In this document: positions 22,901 through 34,900 of the stretch, piece after piece | How positions within the stretch are numbered: position 1 is the first letter of the stretch | How the letters are laid out: each line of letters starts with the position of its first letter | NCBI GenBank assembly: GCA_030248215.1 | Contig: JASANG010000272.1 | Coordinates: forward strand, 62,001-126,000 | Direction: 5' to 3' | Origin: Enoplolaimus lenunculus | Taxonomy: Eukaryota; Nematoda; Enoplea; Enoplida; Thoracostomopsidae | DNA: 64,000 bases | The notes under the pieces: model-generated | The model's input: the letters and a program-made list of their open reading frames with translations, nothing else | The model's database searches: none | Told to the model about the DNA's origin: nothing | Made by a program: the position numbers and the translations under genes

Positions 22901-25900
22901 TTTAGCCCTTCGCATGGTGACCTGGCTACGGTCTGGCGTATATGCTATGAAGACGAACGAAATAAAATTTCTAATTTTTAGGTAAAATAGCAGCGATCGC
23001 ACTGTGTTTAAGTTGTGTGTTTGCGCTAACTTTGCCAATTAATTGCCAAAATGTACCAAACTCACAAGAATTGCAACCTGCACGCAATAGCATTTCAAGT
23101 GCAATGCATGCAATACAACGAAGAGCTGGTGAAAATTGTTACACGGATTGCCCACCAGGTAAGTAATAGGAAAATGTAATTTAAACACCATTGTCACGAT
23201 TTCAATCCGGGTGGCTATATGTTAAGCAGTACCATACAACAGAACCCTTCATGGAAATTTTGCTGCAGTTACGGTGGGGGGGGTCGAACCCACGACGTAT
23301 CCATCCCCAGCCCCCTGCCTTAAAACCACTTAGCTACACAGTCATGGATACTGTTAGCTACAGTGACTTTGTATACCGTAAGTTTGGTACTACAAGATAC
23401 AAATATGAATACAACGCGAAGCCGTATGAACTAGCGGCGAGTATCTTACAAAGTGTGGAACACCCTTCGCTAGGTTAGGCTCAGTTTATAAAGTTGAGAA
23501 CTTGTATAAGGCTTGCTTTCAAATTTGGCGATGTTCTGCCATGTATTTATTTAATTCCCTGTACAACTGCGCAGACTCTTCCATCAGCGGCTGCGGCAGG
23601 ATGATTGTTTTGCAGGGACGTACCGAGAGCGTTGACCGGCGTGGCCACGACCCCCAATAGGAATTAGTACGTGCGTCATAATTTGTATTATTTTCGAAAA
23701 ACCTTTTGCCTGCGCCGCTGGTCAAAGGTATGCATCAGAGTCAAATTCCATAACATGACCAGCTCAAAAGTAAACATAGTCATAAAAATTGTGCAAAGCT
23801 TCACAATTACATAAGCGTTCGACCAATGGGGGTACGGTTCAGTTGGTTTAGACCCCGCGCTTCATGAATAAAGAAACGTTTTGAGGCAGTTAAAGACAAA
23901 ATACTGATACAATGTATAGCTTCTCGCTGGTCTTGCTCGCGAGTTCTTCAAAGCTCAGTCTAAATTATAGATTCAAGCCTTCGCTCACATTATACAAAAA
24001 TTCCCGCACAAAGACTCCAAAAGACAATAGTATCTAGCTTTTCGCTCGCTTCGCTTTCGATATTTCTTTCAAGTCATTGCTCAAGTGGCAAACAATTCAA
24101 CCTGGTCCAATTACCCTTAACTGCCAAAAATTTGACGACCCAAAACCGAACTCTGTATTTGGTCTCGGAGCCAACTCGACCAGCATGACCAACATCATAA
24201 ATCTCACCAAGACGTGAGGTGCGTACCGCTAAACGATTCAAAGTTTGCTTTTATCCGGAAACCAAAGGCACGGAGCGGGCAGGATGCGCCCCGCAATCAA
24301 AATTTTTTGAAACGCCACTTTTGTTTGGCGGCCTCTTTTGGCTGCGCAATACTTTTCCGTGGCCGATGCGCGACACCGCGCAACGCCGTCTGCTACTGCG
24401 CATTACCGGACTTCGCCGTTCGCTGCCGCTCATGCCGCGCGGCACCGCACTCTTAAAAATACTTATTGCGAAAGTATAGCGTATTAACCCTAAATTTAAC
24501 CGGTAATAGGTGCTACACACAGTTGAGAGTACGGCTCAAACACATAATTTATAAGAGTGAAACGACTGACGAACGATTTTTGTCCTGTCGATTTTAAACA
24601 TCTTACATGGTGCCTATTGTTTAGCTCGACCAGTATGCCCATTTTGAACAAAATATATTTTTTTGGGTAAATTTTAGGCACAGATTTGACCAAACCATTC
24701 TTGGGTCAAATGTGTCGCGAGTGTTGTTGCGTTGGCAGCGGGCGATTTGTGCGACGATGCCGTTGTTGCAGTTTTGACAAAACCCTAAACACCGCAGTGT
24801 GTTTGTCGGAACGATCAAGAGGATTTTCAACGTTTCGATAAAATCTATTTAAATATTAGGCTTTGAATCGAATAAGAAGCGATGAGAGTTAATTGTTTCA
24901 TTTATAGTTGTTAGGCAACAATACCCTATTATTTGTAAACCAATAACAAGGGCTTGAAAGGTTTCTAGCGATGCGTAAAGTTGGCAAAATTTGGCCAAAA
25001 ATAACAAGGCTCACATTCAGAATACGTTTCAAACAATAATAACGAATCTAAGCATAAGCTACAAAATAAAGCGTAAGCCTAAACCTAAGCCTAACCGCAA
25101 GCGACGGTCAGGGATCCTGACGTTTATTTCGAACTTGTTCTATAGTCGAGCGGTAAAGAGTAGTTGGGATAATGAGCAGCAAGCCTTTCAGCCCCCCCCC
25201 TTTATAGTTACGGAACTGTGTGAATGATGTGTTTGTACTTTTGTAACAGTCTTTATGCCAGCATATTTATGCTATGATTAAAATTGTCAAATTCCGAAAC
25301 TTTATTTAAATTAGGGTTGTACATTAATAAAAATGTTGCCTGATATTTAAGTAAAGCGAAGGATAATATAACACAGAGACGCAAATTAATTTCAGGACGA
25401 CCACAACCACTTTTTGGTACCAAAACAATAGTTTCGGTAACACTTTTATGCCCACAAAAATATTGCTTAGTTTACACTTTCTCTGTATATCAGACCGTTG
25501 CTAGCTTAAGGAGTGATCTTTTGAGACAAGTATACCTATGTTTTCCTTCCTAGTTATTATATACAGCTAATGTTTAATTTCGTTGATTTATGTGAATACT
25601 TATGTATAATTTTAAGTTCGGCAGTACCATACAGAACCCTTAGCGAAAATTTTGCTGTGGATGCGACCGGGATCCAACTCAAGGCGTTCGGATTACCGGT
25701 CCGCTGGTCTTACTCTGAGCTACACAGCCATGCACACTTTTCACTACAATGACTGTATATACCCGTAAGTCTGATACTACAAGATACGTATATAAATACG
25801 CCGCGAAATCGCATGACCTGAAGAGCGTTCCTTACGGTTCCCAACCGATACCGCAAAGTAATTCTAAATTGAGTAAATATTTAAGTAACGTTATAAAAAC

Positions 25901-28900
25901 ACAGGTAATATTTCTTTCAATGGTGCTCTTGTTTATCTCAGCGTTGTGGATTTTATTACTCACCGTTCATTGACGTAAAGACCAAGTCCGTTTTTGACCC
26001 AGCCCGCATTGTCCAACAGAGGCGCCGGCTCTGACGTCCAAACTGCAATATGTTGTACGTCACGCCATGTTAGTTTTGGGCTAAAATTTAAAATTGAATA
26101 CAAACTACAACAAATTTAATTTTTGTTGTAAATAAAACGAAAATTAAGGCCCATAATCTCAAATACGTATAGCCCCTATCATCAGTTAGCTAAAGGTTTT
26201 CTAACTCACAAATATCTATAATTGCAGACATAAAATTAGTATCAGAAGTAGGGCAAATCAAATGCAAACAATGTGCTGAATTTCGAACCTCATCATGCTC
26301 TTGTTCCTAAGTTACAGGACATATCACCAACTGGTAATAGTTGTTAACACATTTGAGAATACAGGCTTAAATCCCAGTATGGCTAAAGTTTATGTTGAAT
26401 AAGCGACAACTGATATTTGAGTAGCCATTTATTAATAGTTCTATCTACACTTGAATTTTTGAGTTGACTGACAGCTGTGGACATGAGAGCGAGCGCTGCA
26501 ACACTACTCTTGTCCATCTTTGGTTGGAACGGTTTTGTTCTCAATTAGAAAATGTCCCCACCGACTACATTTCAGGTTGAGGCTTTAGGCAAAGGTTTGG
26601 TGAATATGTAATCCTCTTCATTACCATAAACCAACGCTTTAGCGTGTGGGGGTGTACAAGAGCCCAACAGTTGATAACCAAGCTGCGAATCGAACCTGGT
26701 CCTCTTGCGCTCGAGTTAAGCATGCTACCACTACACCAAATGGCCATTTTGCAGCAACTTCATATTCCAGTAAATGTGTACATGTAGGCAATCTGTGCTT
26801 TACATACACTTACCCGTGTACATATACCAACGAGTTACTGAAATTATAATAAACAAAATAATGCTAAATTGATTACTCACTTTGCTTCAAGACCAAGCGC
26901 TACAATACCAGCCGCAAACGGTGCTGAAGCCGACGTTCCAGAATGCTGTACAGTACATTTACCCTCGATATCTGATGTAGCCTAAAATTTTTTCCATTTG
27001 CTATTATTTATAAAAGTTATACACCAAGTTGGGCCAATACCTACTTTTAGAACCGTAGCAGAGCCGAAGCCTAAACCTAAACAAAAACGTAGTTTGCAAT
27101 TTGAACCTTCTCTCTTACAAGCCTAAAAAGTAACATGGGCCCAAAGGTTTCTAGTGGCAGTCAAAACAATTTACAGGATTTCAGTCTTTATTTAATTCGC
27201 CCCGCGCCGCTGTGAACTGTAAACGAAGCATGTAGCGAGCAAGAAGCCAGATACAATTTAAGCCCGACGCGAAAATCTTAGGTTCATGGATCCGGTCTAC
27301 GTAACCAATGGGTATATGATATTCTTAACTCGGGTCGTACATGTGTAGGTTATCACTAAACCATACCCATATAAGATTAATAGTTGTCCAATATTTTTCA
27401 CTTTACTGAAAATTGGAAACATAGCCCACGTTACTTTTAGGGCCATCCCGGTTTATGGTGGTTCTGTAACAGAGTAGGCTTTAGAGTCTAGACAGCATTT
27501 TTTGCCTAGGCTTAGGCTTAGGAATATGCTAAATCTGTTGTTACGTCACTAATAGTAACAGCGGCAGTAAACATCATATAAGTTCGAATTTGAATTTTCA
27601 GAAGGCGAGGCAATCCGGCGGTGTATGAGATGAATTAAAACGGGTCATAATTCCTCCAAGATTTTTAAAACATTTTTTACAGTATTAATATGCGTTATCA
27701 GAATAAAGTAAATTTACACCTAAACTAGAAAAACGAGCAACGGTCACGAGAAATTCTCCCTACGCCCATGCTCTGATACTTTAACGTTTCATACAAAATA
27801 TACATCAACTTGTTCGTGTACGGCATGTAAGCATGTGAGATATGTTTGTGCTGGTGCATATGCAATAAATGCAATGCACATGGTGTTGTACGGTCGACAC
27901 ATATAGTCGATGAAAGCTCTAACCCGCTTTTCCAGCTGCTTAGTTGAAAGGTCTGATGTCGTGGTTCCTACCTTGACTGACAGGGGGCTGTGACCGCAAT
28001 GGCAAATTGCCGCGCTATGAGCACGGTATCCAGTCGAGATCAGGATGGACGGTCAAGGGACGACCTTGTTGAAAATAAGGGCATGTAAGCATCTGAGATA
28101 TGCTTGTGCTGGTGCATATGTAATAAATGCAGTGCACATTGTGTTGTACGGTCGACACATATAGTCGATGAAAAATGCAGTTGGAGAGGCGGGCTACGTG
28201 GCGCAGTGGTAGAGTGCTCGCTTATGGATCTATAGCCTAAGAGTTCGATCCCCGCTCTAGCCCGTTTTTCCAGCTGCTTAGTTGAAAGGTCTGATGTCCC
28301 GGTTCCTAGCTTGACTGACAGTGTAAAGATCAGTGGGCGGAACGTTTTTCTATGAGACAGTAAACAGCGTAAGCTTTAGGCTAAATTTTTGCTTACGCTT
28401 TAGGCTTACGTTTAGGTATAAGCTCATTCTTACACTTAGGCGTAGGACTGTGATTATACAACTTTTACGGCCTTGTTAAATACATTGGCTCATCAACTTC
28501 TTACAATTTTTTGGTCCATTACGCTTCCGGATGAAAATGTGGTTGCAATGGTTGATGCGCATTGTTCACCGTACCATGGGAAGTCTCCTAAACAACTCCA
28601 GTAAAGCACCAAAACAAACAAACAAACAAACAAACAAACAAAACAAACAAATAAGCAAACAAAAAACAAGCAAACAAACAAACAAACAAACGTTTAAAAT
28701 TTCGAAGACAAAGATATCATTATTATCTTCGCGATCGTTATGCCACTGGAAATTCAGTGAGTTGATTTTTAGCTCAGAATGAGTTGAATCACTCAGTCTA
28801 AATTAGGACTTGCAGAACATAGAGTTCTGACTTGATTGAACACCGTATGAGTTTAGTTAATTTACTCAACTAGAAACAACTCAACTCTGAGTGGGAATCA

Positions 28901-31900
28901 GCTAAACTCAGAGTGGCTTAATGTTTACTGATATTAACTCAGATATAAGTATTATATAACTCGCAAGCTAACTTAATAAATCAACACAATGGAATTTACA
29001 CTATTTGAGTGAAATGACAGATAAGATTCTAGTATTAACTTAACCGACAGATTAAAAGTTTACAGCGAAAATTTCGTATTTTGAAATTTTGTGTTTAGGA
29101 TCGTCTCCCTTGCGTGTGAAGGGTTTCTTTCATAGTCGCTCAGTAGGACACCATTTAGGTTGTACCTGATTGAGATGCACTTGATATACTCAGCGTGTAT
29201 ATGCTATCCGTATATCCGTCACAGTCACAGTTATCACGATAGGTGCCACCGTTTCCAGAAGCCCATACATAGATCACTCCTTTACCACCTCGACCCTGAA
29301 ATAAAAAAATTGCCATAAGAACGGTACTGTATAATTAAAAGTATAAACCGCACTACATTTTCAGTAGATTTCTTGCTTAAATTGTTTTCTGACTTAAATC
29401 GGAGAAACCAATCATGTGCTGGGTTTCTAAAATCTTGCTTAAGTATTTACTGAAGTTATACTTAAGTAATTACTAAGCCATCGACTTAGTAAATACTTTT
29501 CCAATAAAAACAGATAAACATCAAATGTGAGCCATTGTTATAACAACAAAGTAATTTGTTTTGCTCTATAGTAAGGAAGTACGATGAGTCTGCAATGTCA
29601 GTTAGATGAAGTTTAATACGCATCCTTCACTGTTATTCTGTAACATATCAAATTTAGTCGGCGAACTAATTATTTACTTAACTTAAGTAAGCTTTTAAAA
29701 ACGACAAAATTTATGAACTAATTACTTAGCACGCAAGCCCTAAGTTGTACTTAAGAGTTCAGAAATTCTGGCCATAGCTCATAAATCTGCTTTTTCTAGT
29801 GAGCTAAACAAAACTTGAACAAAATTTCGACTAAAGTTTACACTTTACTTCTGAATACTTGACTGGCATTAATCATAACCTGTTTTGCGCAGCGATAATT
29901 AAAAACCACACTGAAAATTGCTGGTTGAAATAAAATTTCACCAAAGACAAGTAAAATATACAAAATTTAAGTAAAATCTCGAGTTAAATATAAATTTAAC
30001 TACTAATGCTGCGACCGAAACAAATCAATTACCTTGGTGATTCCGTTCTCGATGGCCCGCGCCGCTAACCGGCCCGGTCCCTCCACAGTTCGGCCATCGT
30101 CGTTTGGTCCCCAGGATGCGGAGTATACGTCGATGTGATCGATGTTGTACTGAAGGGCTTCTGCTTCAAGGCGGTCTGTAATTTTGCCATCAAGCATCCG
30201 AATCCCTGAAAATACCAAAGTTCGTTTCAGCAAATTCAAATTTCACCGAAAATCCTCATTGTTTTTGACAAACAAGCGCGGTTTGTATCAATCTAAAATC
30301 TGTTTCGGACAAAATTCAGTGTCTGCTGCTACCATTATGCGAAAGCCGAATATTCCAATAAACCAACAAAGACGAGAGTTCTTTGGATTTTTTTGTATAT
30401 ATTGTCATTTTGCTATGTATAGCTGTGAAAAGAACTAATAATTAAAATACAGATACAATGTAAATTTAAGTGAGTTAATTTTAGCTCAGAATGAGTTGAA
30501 TCACCCAGTCTGAGTTAGGACTATCAGAACTCGGAATTTTGATTTGATTCAATTCGTTCTGGAGTCAATTCATCAACTTTCCCAGAGTCAACTTAGCTCA
30601 GAGTGAGAATTAACTCAACTCAGGAGTGGGTTAATGTTCACTGACATTAATTCAAAAATAACCAACTCGCAAGCTGAATTGATTAATCAACTCATTTTAA
30701 TTTACAGTGTATCCAGTAACTTAGCAGCAAAGGTGTTTTCGTTATCTTACTAAACTTTTTAAGACTAATTGATTTATTTCACTTATATTATTTATATATT
30801 ATATATAATTTGTTGAGAATATAATTAAAAAAATTTTAAGTGAAATAAACCTCCAATTTTCGAATTGTAGGCAATTCCAACTCCACAAACACCGTTGTTT
30901 GCTACCATTGACACTTCACCGGCACATCGCGTTCCGTGTCTGAAATTAAAATTAATATTAATTTTAAAAAATATTCGAAAGGACTTACTTGCCAGGTAGG
31001 TAAATATAAGGTCAGCGCTAGCCAAACCAAATACTTTCATTTGTTGACACTAACAGTGAGGCCCCTGTATAGAACAGGGCCGGAACAGTAGTATAAGCAT
31101 ATTCCAAAGCCTAAGCTTAAGCCGGAGCCTTATTCGAAAGAAGTTACTTGGTAGATAGGTAAATATAAGGTCAGCGCCAGCCAAACCAAACGCTTTCAGT
31201 TTACGGCTGACCTTATGGTTTTTGTCGTCCGTTTCAAAGTGATTGAAGCTATAATTTAGACATTTCGGTGGTCCGTAACTTCAGGGCATTTGATGGTCCG
31301 TAACTTTAGGTTTTCAGTTCGCGTCATTTTTCTCTAACGATACAGTGCACGCAACACTACAACGAATTAACACCGAAACTAAGCTAAGCCTAAGCCTAAA
31401 CCTACGCCTAAACTATGTCGAAAAAGACTAAAAATTTCGACTATAGCTAAACAATTAAATTGCCTTATTTTTTAGCTAATTACGTCCTGATGCTGTTGTA
31501 CACTTGCCCGAACAATCCTGTGAATATGAGACTGCATCTGAGCCTGAACCTGATGCTTGCGAAGTAAAGGCCTGAACCTAATGCTTGAGAAGTAAAGTGT
31601 ACAGAAAGCGCGCTTACTTGTTATAAGCATCGAATCGAGGCGTTGGATCGGTATCATTGTCATTTAGGTCGAAACTCGCAGCTGGATCCTAAAAATTGAT
31701 AAAAGTGTAAAAAAAGTTTCAAAAATTTTTTTATAAAATTTATTTATTTTTGTAAAAAAAATTTTTTTTTGGAATTTTGTAAAAAATTTCTATAACTAAA
31801 AAATTAATTTTGAAAAATTTTGATATTTGCTTCAATAGATGTTATATGTTGGTTGTTTGCGGGGGACGGAGCTTGAGCCCCCTACCAGGACAACCACCTC

Positions 31901-34900
31901 CCAGGGTAATTTTGGGCCCTAAACTGGAAAAATTTATATCGCTTATGAAGAATTGCAAATCAACTGCATGCGTCTCCTAAGACTGTTTTTGCTCCCTGCA
32001 TCACGTTGAGCGCACTGCAGGCCTGTATTCTAGGGTACAACCAGAGGTCTGTCTCCGGCTCCGATTCCGGCAGAAAAGCGACCTCTGGCTACGGCTCCGG
32101 TAGGTGGTTGTGTAAAAATTTCAAATTGGCAGTTCTTGTATTACACACCGAATTTTTTGCAAAATTCCGAAGGTGAGTTCGCGACAATTTTTTTACTTCT
32201 GCAGCTTATTCTACAGTCTATAAAGATATTTTGTGCGATTCCGTAAATTTTGTAGTATATATTGCATCTATCCGCACCGTGGCCCTTGTACACGCCCCTG
32301 GTACTACTCGCTATATAGATATACACATCTAAGTCTGCATAATATTAATGAATAATATATATAAATATGTATTTATGTATTTATATATATGTATATGTAT
32401 AATTAAAAACATTACTTACATAGTTAGCAGCTAAGTCAGGATGATTTCGTTGAACACCTAAAAACATAGAGAGAGGAAGACGAATTGTCCACGATAAACT
32501 CCACAGGCTTAGCCTTAGCCTTATCCTTAGGCTTAGTAATCTTTGTCATAAGCCTGAGCCTAAGCTTAGACCATAATCTGAAATGTGAGGGGAATGTGTA
32601 AGAGCCAAGCAGTACAAGTTGCATATTGCGACATTCAGTTAATTTGTTCAGAGTGGGATCCGGAAGAAGGATGGTCAGATCCCCTGCCGCACCGATACAA
32701 AACTAAAATGTTTACTAGTCATTACTGAAAAGCACATTGGATTATTTAGATTTGTTTCATTATATATTGCGATCCGTAGTTAAATATTTTAGACATCCTT
32801 AAATTTAACTGTTTTAAAAAGTGTGTTAACCCTTTCTCACATGAATATTTTCTATTTCCCCTGAGACCTACTTTTATGCTAGGATTCGAACTACAGTGAC
32901 TGGAGTGGGAGGCGTATGCCATCACCACTCAGCTATAGGAGCTTGACGCTCGAGCCCGAGGGGGCTCTCACGTCTTGTGGTGATTTAGTACTATGTATAC
33001 GTGTTGCAATTGTTAAACACGGTGCGATATATATTATTTAACATATATACACTGCGCTTTGTTCCCTATAGGCAACTCAATGTGAGAAGGGGTTAATTAT
33101 CGGGACCTACACGCTAGAAAGATGGAGACTGGTCAACTTAGAGACGGTGAGGTTTAGGCTTAGGCTTAGTGAGCAACTTTTATAGTTTACATGATCTTAT
33201 TTAAGTAATATTAAATTAACTGGATAGCTTAAACGTAAAATGTTATACATATCACATTTGTAATTACTGTAGTAACCCGAATAACAGAGGAGTGGGGAAA
33301 TAATAAGAGTCGGTGGTTCCTGTTTTAAGTCTGAATCAATGGAAATTGATATACCTAATTAGAATCCTTATTTTGATTAACCGAAAATCCTTCAATAACG
33401 TCAATAAATCTTAATTACCATAATTCGAAAACGCAAATGCTTCTTGGACTAATTAATGTTTAGCACGTGTTGAACTATATAGTCGAAGTATATGTTACTT
33501 ATGTTTGTTAAAAATAAATACCAGTCCGTACCCGAATAGCAAGGGAATACCCTATGAAGCGGCGAAAATAAATACCGGTCACCCGTTCTTGTTAGGGTCA
33601 CTACGGTATATATTTATCTAAAATGTCAAACTGACCATCATCTAAAATTGTAACCGAAACACCTTTGCCCGTGTATCCTTTTGCCCAGGCGCCAATCACG
33701 TGAAGATCCATTTTGCGTTCAGCCAATGAACTTCGAGTATCGTGCTGAAGCGTTTACTTTAACAAATAATTGGACTCACTTTACTTTCCAAATTCGAGTA
33801 AACGCATGTTCTTACAACCAGTAGCCAATGAAAATTCTAATAGTATGAACCAGAAAATATAAAATATTTTAATTATTCGTCCAGAAACTAGCCACACGGA
33901 CGTCCATGGGCGTAGCTAAGATTTTAAAAACGGAGATGGTTACGCTGTAAAAAACTTCGAAAGGGACATCTTTTGTTTGAACTGAAACCGTCGCTAAAAC
34001 CCAGTACATAAAGACAAACGGGGAGCGGCGGTTTGACACCTGAAACCATACCCTGGTTACACCCAAGGGCACTATATCACAGCTTACAAATGTAGGTACC
34101 TGTTCACGTTCCCTACACGAGCGTTAAATTTATAGCGGTCCAAAGTCCCTCACAGTGTTTATTACACTATCACACGCTTAAGATTAGGCTCAGACTTTAG
34201 GTTTTAGGCACAGGGTACGCGTAGGCCTTTAGGTGTAGTCTGTATGCAACGCTAATTCTCACGCATAGGCTTGTTTAGGCTGAGACGTACGCTCAGCTTT
34301 GTCATGTGCGAGAAGGGCAACTTTATAAGGTTGGAAAGTAAACAAGTGACCAAGTGTGTGCGTCACCGAAAGTCAGATACGAAAGCACACGGGTTTCGAA
34401 ACTTACCAAAGGCCATTGATACGGCCACAACGGATCGTTGAACAAACCATCGACAGCGTTTTCGGAATTTTCACTCAAATCTCGTTTCATTCGATGCAAA
34501 GAACGTTGATGTTCGACCCATTTGACCTATAAGCGGAATGTTGAATATAACAATTTTACCTCAAAATTTGCTCAATTTTTGAGCACACTGGGAAATCCAA
34601 AAGAGGTCATTCGGTTTAGCCCACAAAAGGAATCAAAACCAAAAGTTTGTATTGTTCGCCCGTAATTGTTTTCCCTTCCAGGAATTTCTGTAGCCGCCAC
34701 TGTTCGTTCAAAACGAGAGACTGAAACACAAAAAAGGTGAAGTTGATTTTTCACGTGCATTACGTATATATGGAGTACGGATGCAACGGCACCTTTTGTC
34801 CTGGGACCAGGGTTGTTTTTGTCTGGGAAAATTTTATGACCGGAAACAAATGAATTTTTCTATTGTTTTCCAGAACGAAAATGGAAAAATATGAAAATAT

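Larger units (their letters stand above)
18246..25963 (-). other. PCSK1-like intron 12 (7.7 kb), repeat-rich
   Basis: Contains the hAT MITE, palindromic MITE, piggyBac-like MITE, family G copies, SINE-like repeats and a GC-rich segment listed separately, plus one candidate plus-strand exon at 22982-23158. Between about 19800 and 22100 I see only AT-rich sequence with no convincing exon. Confidence 0.6.

Noticed and set aside
28193-28268. tRNA gene
   Set aside because: The acceptor stem largely pairs, but anticodon and T arms do not form proper stems, and it lies inside a duplicated repeat unit.
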